Shown here: positions 1-9,010 of the stretch, piece after piece | Layout of the letters: the number at the start of each line of letters is the position of its first letter | How positions within the stretch are numbered: position 1 is the first letter of the stretch | Assembly: GCA_963708805.1 (NCBI GenBank) | Contig: CAVPUA010000003.1 | Location: 930,001 to 994,000, forward strand | DNA: 64,000 nt | Source: CAVPUA01 sp963708805 | GTDB lineage: Bacteria; Actinomycetota; Actinomycetes; Mycobacteriales; Jatrophihabitantaceae | Reading direction: 5' to 3' | Notes under the pieces: model-generated | Told to the model about the DNA's origin: nothing | The model's database searches: none | Seen by the model: the letters and a program-made list of their open reading frames with translations, nothing else | Made by a program: the position numbers and the translations under genes

Positions 1-1
1 C

Positions 2-172
2 GGTTGCACCAGCCCGACCCGGCCGCCCGAGGTCGCCGGCGGCACCTACGTCACGACACCTGGAAACCTGTCGATCGAGATGCTCGTCGCTCCGCGGGAG
101 GTCGATCCCGAGTACGGCTTCACGCCGTTGCCGACGTTCCCGCGTCCGCTCATCTGGCCCCGCCCTCGGTAG
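2..172 (+). CDS. C-terminal end of an unidentified protein (5' end outside window)
   Basis: An open frame runs from the window edge to a TAG at 170-172, giving about 56 residues. The tail is proline- and arginine-rich and ends in FPRPLIWPRPR. The downstream AlkB-like gene starts 39 bases later on the same strand. I do not recognise the family. The frame is supported mainly by its GC-rich third positions and by ending just before a recognisable gene. No domain can be assigned from this fragment. Confidence 0.45.
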   Translation, partial: GCTSPTRPPEVAGGTYVTTPGNLSIEMLVAPREVDPEYGFTPLPTFPRPLIWPRPR

Positions 173-198
173 CCCTCGAACGTGTGTGCGAATTCAGG

Positions 199-204
199 TA
201 CGCT
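199..204 (+). promoter_or_regulatory. -10 box (TACGCT) of the AlkB-like gene, leaderless layout
   Basis: TACGCT matches the actinobacterial TANNNT -10 pattern and ends 7 bases before the ATG at 212. That places the likely transcription start at or beside the start codon. No Shine-Dalgarno sequence lies in between. Inferred from spacing only. Confidence 0.4.
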
Positions 205-211
205 CGAGCGC

Positions 212-841
212 ATGACGGCAAGCTTTCAGGCCTCGCTGCTCGACCTGGCCGACGACGTCGTGGTGCGCCCGCTCGGTGACGCGGTCGTGCGCGATCCGCT
301 CAGCGACGGCGCGTGGATCGACATCCGGCGGCAGTGGATCGGCGGCGCCGACGTCCTGTTCGAACGGTTGCGATTCGACGTGCCGTGGCGCGCCGAGACA
401 CGCGTGATGTACGACCGCACCGTCGTCGTGCCGCGCCTGCTCGCCTACTACCAGGCTGACCAGCCACTGCCCGATCCGGCCCTCGGCGTCGCCCGGTCGA
501 TGCTGGATCGCCACTACGCCGACGAACTGGGTGAGCGCTTCCGCACGGCCGGGCTCTGCCACTACCGCGACGGACGCGACAGCGTGGCCTGGCACGGCGA
601 TCGCCTCGGCCGCGGCAGCACCGAGGACACGATGGTGGCCATCGTCTCGCTCGGCGCGCCTCGCGCGTTGTTGCTGCGCCCGCGCGGTGGTGGCCCCGCT
701 CGTCGCTATGAGGTCGGTCACGGCGACCTGATCGTCATGGGCGGCAGCTGCCAACGCACCTGGGAACATTGCGTGCCGAAGACCGCGAAAGCGATCGGCC
801 CGCGCATCAGCGTCCAGTTCCGGCCGCTGGGCATTGGCTAA
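212..841 (+). CDS. AlkB-like 2-oxoglutarate/Fe(II)-dependent dioxygenase
   Basis: A 209-residue protein of the AlkB family, which oxidatively removes alkyl groups from nucleic-acid bases using 2-oxoglutarate, oxygen and Fe(II). The iron triad is visible: His128 and Asp130 in a WHGD motif and a distal His186 in WEHCVPK. A RISVQFR segment follows, where the 2-oxoglutarate-binding arginines lie. The frame is intact. An upstream in-frame GTG at 182 exists, but the ATG at 212 fits the family start and has a -10 box 7 bases before it. Likely role is DNA alkylation repair; the exact substrate cannot be read from the sequence. Confidence 0.85.
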   Translation: MTASFQASLLDLADDVVVRPLGDAVVRDPLSDGAWIDIRRQWIGGADVLFERLRFDVPWRAETRVMYDRTVVVPRLLAYYQADQPLPDPALGVARSMLDRHYADELGERFRTAGLCHYRDGRDSVAWHGDRLGRGSTEDTMVAIVSLGAPRALLLRPRGGGPARRYEVGHGDLIVMGGSCQRTWEHCVPKTAKAIGPRISVQFRPLGIG

Positions 842-857
842 GGGAATCCTGACGGCC

Positions 858-888
858 TTGAACGAGTCTTACGTCTGCTCCGTATGGT
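858..888 (+). promoter_or_regulatory. Promoter of the L,D-transpeptidase gene (TTGAAC / TATGGT)
   Basis: TTGAAC at 858-863 and TATGGT at 883-888 are separated by 19 bases. The GTG start at 895 follows the -10 box by 6 bases, implying a leaderless transcript. The spacing is longer than the usual 17, so the -35 assignment is less certain than the -10. Confidence 0.4.
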
Positions 889-894
889 CGGAAC

Positions 895-1877
895 GTGAAT
901 CAATCCCATAGTCGGCGCTCGTTCCTGGCGTTCGCGGGTGCCGCGGCGGTAGCCGGCCTGGCGGCGTGCACGAGCAAGGTGGCCGGCCGGGCGACCCAGG
1001 CCGCGGCGTCTCCGAGCACCAGCACGACGCCCAGTTCGTCCTCGGCGGTGCCCACCCCGACGCCCACCCCGACCCCGACCCCGACACCCACCGGCAACCC
1101 GGTCCACGTGTCACTGCTCAACAGCGACGGCGACGTCCGTGGCGTCGGAATGCCGATCATCGCCTACTTCGACGTCGCGCCGACCGATGCCAAGGCGTTC
1201 AACGCGGCGACCAAGGTGACGGTCAACGGCACGCCGGTCGTCGGCAACTGGTACTTCGAGTCGACGGCGCACGCCGGCTCGGCGATGGAGGCGCACTGGC
1301 GCCCGCAGACCTACTGGCCCGCGCACGCCAAGATCCACATGGACCTGCCGGTGCAAGAACGTCTCGGCCGGCACCGGATTGATCTTCGACGACAGCCTGA
1401 CGCTGGACTTCTCGACCGGCATCGCCTACATCGGCACCATCGACGCCGCCACCTTGCAGATGACGGTGACGGCCGACGGTGCGCCGTTCGGCACCTACCC
1501 GGTCAGCCTGGGCGCGACGAACACGCCCGACCGCGCACGGCACGAAGGTGATCATGGAGAAGGGCCTCGACATCCGGATGACGGGACCCGGCTACGACGA
1601 CCCGCACGTCAAGTTCACCCAGCGCCTGACCTACGGCGGCGAGTACCTGCACTCGGCGCCGTGGAACGTGGCCAACATCGGCCACCGCAGCACGTCCAAC
1701 GGCTGCACGAACCTGCTGCCGGCCGACGCCCAGAAGCTCTACAACACCTTCGAGATCGGCGATGTCTTCATCTACCCGAACGCGAACGGCCCGGCGATGA
1801 CGCTGGGCGCCGGCTACGGCGACTGGAACGTCGACTGGCCGACCTGGCAGACCGGCGGCGCGCTCGCCGCGGCCTGA
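895..1877 (+). CDS. L,D-transpeptidase (YkuD) lipoprotein with Ig-like domain; two frame breaks
   Basis: Cell-wall enzyme that makes 3-3 peptide cross-links in peptidoglycan. The N-terminus has a twin-arginine-like SRRSFLAFAG segment and a lipobox ending LAAC, so it is probably an exported lipoprotein. A Pro-Thr linker (residues about 48-65) follows, then an Ig-like region and the YkuD domain ending in IGHRSTSNGCTNL, which holds the catalytic His and Cys. The frame breaks near 1353 (one extra A in gtgcaagaac restores the frame if removed) and near 1529 (extra G after ccc). With both corrected the protein is continuous to the TGA at 1875-1877. The layout matches mycobacterial LdtB-type enzymes. 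Confidence 0.85.
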
Positions 1878-1882
1878 GCGGC

Positions 1883-3171
1883 TCAGTCGAGGCGCTCGAT
1901 GAACGAGCGCAGGTCGTTGAGCGTGCGGCAGCTGACCGTCTCGGTGCACAGCGGCTCGTAGGCGTTCATCCGCGAGTCGCCGGTGTTCCACAGATTGGCG
2001 GGCTCGGGGTTCAGCCAGTGCACCGATCCCGCGCGCTGCGCGATGTCGGCCAGGTACCGGTCACCGGGCGGGCGATAGTTGCCACGGCCGTCGCCGAAGA
2101 TCAACACGGTGCTGCGGTGCCCGAGCCGCGGCCCGATCGTCGTCGCGAAGTCCTGCAGCGATCGGCCGTAGTCGGTACGGGCACTGGCCGCGTGCAGCGC
2201 CGGCAGCGCATTCACCGCCTTGAGGGCGTCGCCCGGATCGTCGACGGTCTTGAAGATCTTGGTGACGTCCACGCTGTTCTCGATGAACGCGAAGCACTCG
2301 AAGCGCGAGAACATGCTCTGACATGCCCGAGATCAGGCTGACGGTGAACGCGGCGAAGTGCGCCACCGAGCCCGACATGTCGGCGAGCACGTAGAGGTCG
2401 GGCTTGGTCGGGTGCGGGTGCCTGTGCAGCACCTTGATGGGGACGCCACCCGTGCTCATCGATGCGTGCACGGTGCGCCGGACATCGAGCGGACCACGCC
2501 GGTGGCGCCGCTTGCGCATCAGGGTGGTCGCGAGCTTGCGCTGCAGGAGCCGCAGCGACTTCTGCATCTCGCGCTGCTGGGCCGGGTCGGCGCGGGGGAT
2601 CACGATGTCGGCCAGCAGTGGTGAGCCGACGGCCTCGTTGACCGCCTCGACCCCGCGGTCGCCGACGAGCAGCTCCCGGATCACCTGGCGGACGTCGGCC
2701 CGGATCTGCGCGGTGCGTTCAGCCACCTGCGGCGGCCTCAGGCCCAGTGCGGCGCCCGCACCCGGCAGCCCCATGCCGTTCATGGCCTGCCGCTCGTACC
2801 AGACCCCGGCCACCGACCGTCCGGGCTCGAACTGGGAGAACCGCGCGACCGCCCGTTCGGCCAGCAGGCGGGACAACTCGGGCGCACCGTCGCTGCAGGA
2901 CGGCGTTCACCAGCTCGTCGAACGGCTCGTCGGTCTCGACGGGCTCGGGGGCCCCCGGGGTGCGGAAGTAGAGGTCGTACATCTGGTCGAACGTCGGCAG
3001 GTGCTCGCTGTTCTTGACCAGGGTCGCCGACAACGCCGTGCGTAACGCGGTGAGTTCCATGCCCTCGACGGCTCGCATCGCGTCGAGTCGTTCGCTCAGC
3101 GACACCGGCAGCCCGCGCGCGCGCAACGCATCGACGAACGCGTTGAGCCGGTCGTCCAGCGAGGTGATCAT
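1883..3171 (-). CDS. vWA-domain (CoxE-like) protein, partner of the MoxR ATPase
   Basis: About 430 residues beginning MITSLDDRLNAFVDAL and ending RSFIERLD. The C-terminal half is a von Willebrand A domain with the metal-ion-dependent adhesion motif DMSGS; the N-terminal half is the helical region typical of CoxE-like proteins. Such proteins pair with MoxR AAA+ ATPases as chaperones that insert cofactors or mature target complexes. The start overlaps the MoxR stop by four bases (ATGA), so the two are translationally coupled. The frame breaks near 2885 and near 2316, where removing one G restores SRFECFAF. The target complex is not identifiable here. Confidence 0.8.
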
Positions 3172-4056
3172 GTGCGGGCGGCGAGCGCCATCGCTGCGGT
3201 GCGGATGTCGTCCTGGTACTTGAGCAGGATGTGCAGCCCGGCCGTCGCGGTGTCCCGGTCGAGTTCGCTGCTGCCGATCAGCACGAGCGCCTGGGCGAAG
3301 TCGATCGTCTCCGACACCGACGGCGACTTCTTCAGATCGAGCTGGCGCAACCGGTTGACCAGCTTGACCAGTTGATCGGTGAGCGCCGCCGAAAGTTCGG
3401 GCACGTGCGACTGGATGATCTCGTGTTCGCGCTCGGGCGTGGGGTAGTCGAGGTACAGGAACAGGCAGCGCCGCTTCAACGCCTCGGACAGGTCGCGGGT
3501 CGCGTTGGACGTCAGGAACACGAGCGGCACCTGCCGGGCCTGGACGCGGCCGAGCTCGGGGATCGACACCTGGTGCTCGGCCAGCACCTCGAGGAACAGC
3601 GCCTCGGTCTCGGCGTCGACGCGGTCGACCTCGTCGACGAGCAGGACGGTCGGTTCGGGCGAGCGGATCGCCTCGAGCATGGGACGCGACAGCAGGAAGC
3701 GCTCGTCGTAGATGCCCTGGCCGATCTCGGTGACGGCGTCGGCGTCGAAGCCCTCGTCGCCGCGCGCGGCCTGGATCCACAAGCAGCTGCTTGCGGTAGT
3801 CCCACTCGTAGAGTGCCTTGGATTCGTCGATGCCCTCGTAGCACTGCAGGCGGATCAACCGGCGGCCGGTGACCTCGGCGATCGACTTGGCCAGCTGGGT
3901 CTTGCCGGTGCCGGCCGGTCCCTCGACGAGGATCGGCTTGCCCAGGCGGGCGGCCAGGCTGACGACGCCCGCGATGTGCTCGTCGGCGAGGTAGCCGCCG
4001 TCCTGCAGCAGCTTCAGCACGCCGGCGGCGTCGGGGAACGACTGGTCAGTGGTCAC
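3168..4056 (-). CDS. MoxR-family AAA+ ATPase
   Basis: About 295 residues. Walker A is GPAGTGKT, near residue 48, and Walker B is LLVDEVDRVD. A sensor-1 FLTSNATRDL and a lid domain reaching ALAART follow. Length and motif order are those of MoxR ATPases, which act with a vWA partner encoded immediately downstream. One frame break lies near 3785, where an extra T in the coding strand interrupts YRKQLLWIQAARG; essentially all of the family sequence is present on either side. The start is GTG, with CAGGAT on the minus strand 6 bases upstream. Confidence 0.85.
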
Positions 4057-4062
4057 GCCCTG

Positions 4063-4068
4063 ATCCTG
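4063..4068 (-). promoter_or_regulatory. -10 box (CAGGAT) of the moxR-vWA operon, leaderless layout
   Basis: Read on the minus strand, CAGGAT ends 6 bases before the GTG at 4056. The same hexamer stands before the start codons at 28432 and 61054 with 6 and 7 base gaps. Inferred from position. Confidence 0.35.
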
Positions 4069-4097
4069 TCAGGCTCGTCCCGGACGGCGCACGTGAT

Positions 4098-4153
4098 GTT
4101 GATCAACTGCCGGAACTGGCCCGTCCCGGGGCCGGATGTCGCAGTTGATCAAC
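4098..4153. repeat. Paired perfect palindromes (GTTGATCAAC twice)
   Basis: GTTGATCAACTGC (4098-4110) and its exact reverse complement GCAGTTGATCAAC (4141-4153) are separated by 30 bases. Each arm also contains the self-complementary 10-mer GTTGATCAAC. The pair lies between the divergent moxR start and the 3' end of the CAP gene. It could be a two-site operator or a mobile intergenic repeat. The remainder of 4057-4226 holds no gene that I can see. Confidence 0.6.
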
Positions 4154-4226
4154 GGCTCAGGGTTCGCGCGGCCCGGAACTCATGGGTCGGGCGGCCCGCC
4201 GGGGAAGACCCTCTCGCTTGGGGTGA

Positions 4227-5030
4227 TTACAGCATTACGCGCTCAGGCGGCTGGCCGAAGTCCTCGGTGAGCCAAAGCCGGCCGGTGGTGCTGTCGAGGA
4301 TCACGTCGACGCCGACCTGGGTGAACGAGGTCGACAGGATGTTGAGCCGATGTCCGTCGTCGGGCGGCGTCTCGTTGTACATCTGCGACTCGATGGCGAC
4401 GATGCCGGCCTGCGGCGGTCGGTCGTCCAGCCGATGTTCTCGCCGCACGAGTGCCAGTGGTAGCCGGCCGCGGTGATGCGATCGCCGAGTCCGGCCTCGC
4501 CGGGCAGCTGGTGCGACATCGTGTTGGCGTCGGCCATCTGCAGGTTGTGCGCGTGGGCGGTGCCCACGAGCGTCGCGTCGGAGGACCAGCGGCGGCAGCC
4601 CGTTCTGGGCTCGCTCGGCGTTGAGCGTGTTGAGCACGCGCCGAGGCGTAGGACGGCTGGTCGCTGATCGGCCTCGCGGCGGGTGGCACGGCGGCGGGCG
4701 ACCTGCGCCGACGCCGTCTTCGGGCGGGCGTCGATGTCGGGGCGGACGGGACGGTGGTCGTCGGCGCCGAACTCGAGCGCGGCCGACGTCGTGGGCGCGG
4801 GAGTCGTCGTCGAGGCGCTGGTGGCGGGCCCGGCGGTGGGCGGCGCGACGCTGCGACACCGCGGAGGCGCTGGAGCCGGCCGACGAGTCGGTCACCGCGC
4901 GCTGGGTGAGCGCCGAGGGGTGACCGCTGCCGCTGACCGAGTGCGGCGACGCTGCCGCCACGACGAGCAGCGCGAGCGTCGCGGCCCCGGTGACACCGGC
5001 CGTGATCCAGCGCCACGACGTTGCGGGCAC
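4227..5030 (-). CDS. Secreted CAP/SCP-domain protein; several frame breaks
   Basis: The N-terminus (MPATSWRWITAGVTG then a hydrophobic stretch to about residue 30) is a signal peptide or anchor. A low-complexity Ser/Ala/Pro/Thr linker follows. The C-terminal CAP domain can be read across three frames: LNTLNAERAQNGLPPLV, then VGTAHAHNLQMADANTM and SCGENIGW, then NILSTSFTQVGVDVI. These are the conserved CAP segments (NxxR, H near SH/HN, GENI, HxxNI). CAP proteins are extracellular; the function in bacteria is mostly undefined. The frame breaks near 4415, near 4590 and in the linker. The start is GTG at 5030. Confidence 0.7.
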   Translation of the reverse strand: MPATSWRWITAGVTGAATLALLVVAAASPHSVSGSGHPSALTQRAVTDSSAGSSASAVSQRRAAHRRARHQRLDDDSRAHDVGRARVRRRRPPSRPPRHRRPPEDGVGAGRPPPCHPPRGRSATSRPTPRRVLNTLNAERAQNGLPPLVLRRDARGHRPRAQPADGRRQHDVAPAARRGRTRRSHHRGRLPLALVRREHRLDDRPPQAGIVAIESQMYNETPPDDGHRLNILSTSFTQVGVDVILDSTTGRLWLTEDFGQPPERVML

Positions 5031-5176
5031 GCGAGAACTCCGAACCTTCGGCGTCCCTCCCCGGACCCGGTAGAGGGTAGCCGACGGGTCACGGTGGGTC
5101 GTAGCGACGACGGCCGGTGGCTAAAGTGCTCGGACGTCCGACTATCGACGGGCGACGAGCAGAACAGGACGTCATC

Positions 5177-6013
5177 GTGGGCCGAGTTGAGGGAAAGGTC
5201 GCGTTCATCACCGGCGCGGCGCGCGGCCAGGGACGCAGTCACGCCGTTCGGCTGGCCGAGGAGGGCGCCGACATCATCGGCCTCGACCTGTGCGCCCAGA
5301 TCGACACCGTCCCCTTTCCGATGGCCACCCGCGAGGACCTGCTCGAGACCAAGCGGCTGGTCGAGCAGCTCGATCGCCGGATGGTCATCGCCGAGGCCGA
5401 CGTCCGCGATCCGGGCGCGCGTTCGGGCCGCGCTGGACGACGGCATCGAGCAGCTCGGGCCGGCTCGACATCGTGGTCGCGAACGCCGGGATCTGGAGCC
5501 ACGAACGAACCGAGAAGATGTCGGCGCCGATGTGGAACGACATGATCGACGTCAACCTGACCGGCGTCTGGAACACCTGTCAGGCCGCGCTGCCGCACCT
5601 GATGCAGGCCGGCCACGGCGGGTCGATCATCCTGATCTCGTCCAACGCGGGGCTGCGCGGCAACGCCAACAGCGTCCACTACGTCGCGGCCAAGCACGGC
5701 GTCGTCGGCTTGATGCGCGGGCTGGCCATCGAGTGCGCGCCGCACTGGATTCGCGTCAACACGATTCACCCGACGACGGTCAACACCGCCATGGTGATCA
5801 ACGAGCCGATGCTGAAGCTGTTCCGCCCGAACCTCGAGAACCCGACCGCCGAAGACGCGATTCCGGCGTTCACGAACTACAACCTGCTGCCGGTGCCGTG
5901 GGTCGAGTCGATCGACATCAGCAACGCGGTGCTTGTTCCTGGCCAGCGACGAGGCACGCTACATAACGTCGATCTCGCTGCCGGTCGACGCCGGCTCGAC
6001 GCAGCGGGGTTAA
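5177..6013 (+). CDS. Mycofactocin-type SDR oxidoreductase (nicotinoprotein family)
   Basis: About 277 residues beginning MGRVEGKVAFITGAARGQGR, the hallmark start of the mycofactocin-dependent SDR family (TIGR03971). It has an NAG motif (VANAGI), a catalytic Ser in ILISSNAG and YVAAK, and a C-terminus reading LPVDAGSTQRG after correction. These enzymes bind NAD(H) non-exchangeably and pass electrons to mycofactocin. The frame breaks at about 5421 (extra C), 5450 (extra G) and 5946 (extra T); each single-base removal restores the family sequence. The GTG start is chosen because it gives the family N-terminus. An operator-like site overlaps its stop and precedes the next gene; the mycofactocin operon begins 4.1 kb downstream. 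Confidence 0.88.
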
Positions 6014-6031
6014 AACTAACAGTCGGTTGGT
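6013..6031 (+). promoter_or_regulatory. Operator-like sequence shared with the 21.6 kb SDR gene
   Basis: AAACTAACAGTCGGTTGGT lies between the SDR stop and the acyl-CoA synthetase start at 6067. It matches the reverse complement of 22460-22478 at 17 of 19 positions, differing only in two central bases. Probably the binding site of a TetR-type regulator; the regulator is not identified. Confidence 0.5.
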
Positions 6032-6039
6032 AGATTCTC

Positions 6040-6052
6040 GGGTCAGTGACCC
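6040..6052. promoter_or_regulatory. Short perfect dyad GGGTCA-G-TGACCC upstream of the acyl-CoA synthetase
   Basis: A 13-base dyad around a central G, 15 bases before the ATG at 6067 and immediately before the GGAGG ribosome-binding site (6056-6060). It could be an operator half pair or a small hairpin that affects translation. Confidence 0.3.
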
Positions 6053-6066
6053 AGCGGAGGTGTCAG

Positions 6067-7737
6067 ATGCGCAGACGAGCCGTCGAGATGTACACGATCC
6101 CCGACCTGCTCGACCGTCGCGCGGACGAGCAGACGGCGACGCCGACGCGGTGATCTTCCCGGACGAGCGGATGACCTACGCCGAGATCGGCGACTACACC
6201 GACCGGCTCGCCCGGGCGCTCGGTGCACTCGGCGTCGAGGGTGGCGACCGGGTGGCCGTGCTGCTCACCAACTCCCTGGACATGTACGCCTACACCTTCG
6301 CCGCGCTCAAGATCGGCGCCATCGCCGTACCGATCAACTCGCGGTTCAAGAGCACCGAGCTGCGCCACATCGTGCGCCACTCGGGCGCCCGCGTGCTCGT
6401 CACGACCACGACCGAGGCCGGCGCCGACTTCGTCCAACTGCTGACCGAGGCCTTCCCCGAGACGGCCGATCTCACCGTCAACGCCGAGCTGCCCGAGCTC
6501 GGCCACGTCGTCCTGCTCGGCGACGCGTCGCTGCTCGCGGGCGCGAAGTCGAGCCGTGATCTCGACGAGCTCGCCGCCGACTTCTCCTTCGCCGATCTGC
6601 AGGCCCGGGCCAGTTCGGTGAAGCTGCGCGGCCCGGCCTTCCTCGTCTACACCTCGGGCACGACCGCCGCGCCCAAGGGCGCCATCCTGACCCACGAGTC
6701 GGTAGTCCGGCTGGCTCATGGCATCGCCTTCGATCGGATGGCTTTGACGCCCGAAGACCGGGTCTGGACGGCGATCCCGCTGTTCCACGGCGGTGGGCTC
6801 ACCTTCGCCGTCACCTGTCTGACGGCCGGCTGCGCGTTCGTGCACTCGGGGCGCTTCGACGCGGCAGCCACGCCCGAATATCTCGAGAAGCGAGCGGGTG
6901 TCGATCGTGCTTCCCGGCTTCGAGACGATCTGGCTGCCGGTGCTGGACCGGCCCGATTTCGCCTCGCGCGATCTGAGCCGAATCCGGGTCAACGTGATCA
7001 TCGGCGTGCCCGAGCGGCTCGAACAGCTCTCGGCCCGGCTGCCGCAGGCGATCCAGATCTCCACCGTCGCGATGACCGAGTCGTCGGCCTACCTGTGCCT
7101 CGGCAAGCTCGACGACCCGTACGAGACCCGGATGACCACCGGCGGTCACCCGATGCCGGGCATGCAGTGCCGCGTCGTCGATCCGGAGACCGGCGACGAC
7201 CTGCCGGCCGGGACGCCGGGCGAGCTGCTGTTTCGCGGGCCGAACGCGTTCGACGGCTATTTCCGCGACCCCGAGCAGACCGCCAAGACCGTCGACGCGG
7301 AGGGCTGGTTCCACACCGGTGATCAGGTCGTCGCCGATCCGGACGGGCGGCTGACGTTCCTCAACCGGCTGCGCGACATGCTCAAGGTCGGCGGGGAGAA
7401 CGTCTCGGCGGCCGAGGTCGAGAACTTCCTCGTCGCGCACCCGGCGGTGCAGATCGTCCAGGTCGTCGGCGCGCCGGACGCCTACTACGGCGAGGTGCCG
7501 GTCGCCTACATCGAGCTGCAGGCCGGGGCGAGCGCCACCGAGGACGAGATCATCGACTTCTGCCTGAACAAGATCGCGACCTACCGTGTGCCGCGCTACG
7601 TCCGCTTCGTGACCGAGTGGCCGATGTCGGGGACCAAGGTGCAGAAGTACAAGCTGCGCGAGACGATCTCGGCCGAGCTGAAGACGGCCGGCATCACCGA
7701 AGCGCCGCGCCTGAAGTCCAAGTCGGTCGCGGGCTGA
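6067..7737 (+). CDS. Acyl-CoA synthetase (AMP-binding, FadD-like)
   Basis: About 555 residues. Activates a carboxylic acid to its CoA thioester through an acyl-adenylate. The AMP-binding motif YTSGTTAAPKGA, the TGD motif in FHTGDQVV and the C-terminal hinge LRDMLKVGGENVSAAEVE are all present, with a late lysine in GTKVQKYKLRE for adenylation. The ATG at 6067 is chosen because GGAGG lies 6 bases upstream; MYTIPDLLDRRA from 6088 is the alternative. The frame breaks near 6130 and near 6885 (one extra C). The substrate is unknown; its position behind a mycofactocin SDR suggests that it activates the acid made from an alcohol or aldehyde. Confidence 0.88.
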
Positions 7738-7741
7738 GCTC

Positions 7742-7747
7742 TACGCT
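7742..7747 (+). promoter_or_regulatory. -10 box (TACGCT) of the alditol-oxidase-like gene
   Basis: TACGCT ends 6 bases before the GTG at 7754, the same hexamer and nearly the same spacing as at 199-204. It lies directly after the stop of the preceding gene, so the oxidase gene may have its own leaderless transcript. Confidence 0.4.
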
Positions 7748-7753
7748 CGCGCT

Positions 7754-8999
7754 GTGCAGACACTGGCGAACTGGGGCGGCAACCTGACCTATTCGGCGCG
7801 TTCGTTGCGGCGACCGGGCAGTCTGGGCGAGCTGCAGCAGCTCGTGGCCACGAGCGACCGCGTCCACGTCCTCGGTACGAGGCATTCGTTCAGCGCGGTC
7901 GCCGACACGTCCGGCGACCTGCTCGACCTCACCGGGCTGCCGGCCGTTCTCGACATCGACTCGGCCGGCCGCCGGGTCCGCGTCAGCGGGGCGACCCGGT
8001 ACGGGCAGTTGGCGGGCGAACTCGACGCCGCCGGACTGGCGCTGCGCAACCTCGGGTCGCTGCCGCACATCTCGATCGCCGGGGCCTGCTCGACCGGCAC
8101 GCACGGATCGGGCCAGCTCAACCAGGTCCTCGCCGCATCGGTCGTCGAGCTGGAGCTGATCACCGCGTCGGGCGAGATGGTCACGCTGACCAGAGGTGAT
8201 CGTGACTTCGACGCTTCGATCGTTGCGCTCGGCGCCTTGGGGGCGGTGACCACGCGTGACGCTCGATCTCGTGCCCCGCTTCGAACTGCGCCAGTACGTC
8301 TACGAGAACGTCCCGACCGAGTCGCTGATCGAGAACATCGACACGATCATGGCCGCCGCCTACAGCGTCAGCGCGTTCACGCGATGGCGGCCCGACGACG
8401 CGATGGTGTGGCTGAAGTCCAGCGACGAATGGCCCGACCGCGACTGGATGGGCGGGGTGGCGGCGACCGAGGCCAGGCACCCGCTGGCCGACGCGAGTCG
8501 GGCGAGCACGCGACGCAGCAACTCGGCGTGCCCGGGCCGTGGCACGAGCGGCTACCGCACTTCCGGCTCGGAGTTCACGCCGAGCCGCGGCGACGAGATC
8601 CAGACCGAGTACCTGATCCCGCGCCGGTACGCCGTCGAGGCGGTACGCGCCGTGCACGACATCGGCCACCTGCTCGCGCCGCTGCTGCTGACCACCGAGA
8701 TCCGGGCGGTCGCGGCCGACAGCCTCTGGCTCAGTTGCGCCTACGAACGCGACAGCCTGGCGCTGCACTTCACGTGGGCGCTCGACGTCGGCGCAGTGAA
8801 CCAGGCCGTCGGCGTGGTCGAAGCGGCGTTGGCCCCGTTCGCCGCCCGACCGCACTGGGGCAAGGTGTTCGGGACGTCGCCCGCGCAGCTCTGGGAGGTG
8901 CACCCGCGGCTGGCCGATTTCGCGCGGTTGCGCCACGAGCTCGATCCGACCGGCAAGTTCGGCAACACCTTCATCGACGCCGCGCTCCGCGACCGATAG
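7754..8999 (+). CDS. FAD-linked alditol/xylitol oxidase-like protein (VAO family)
   Basis: About 414 residues beginning MQTLANWGGNLTYSA. The FAD-binding part shows LGTRHSFSAVADT and IAGACSTGTHGSG, the covalent-flavin region of AldO/xylitol-oxidase proteins. The C-terminus reads HPRLADFARLRHELDPTGKFGN, the conserved end of sugar-alcohol and aldonolactone oxidases. It would oxidise a polyol or lactone with oxygen as acceptor. The frame breaks near 8250 (extra C) and twice near 8490-8560. The start is GTG. Exact substrate unknown. Confidence 0.82.
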
Positions 9000-9010
9000 C
9001 GGCCCCCGCG

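Noticed and set aside
5421..5450. Programmed frameshifting in the mycofactocin-type SDR
   Set aside because: Two breaks within 30 bases, no slippery heptamer, and similar breaks in unrelated genes.
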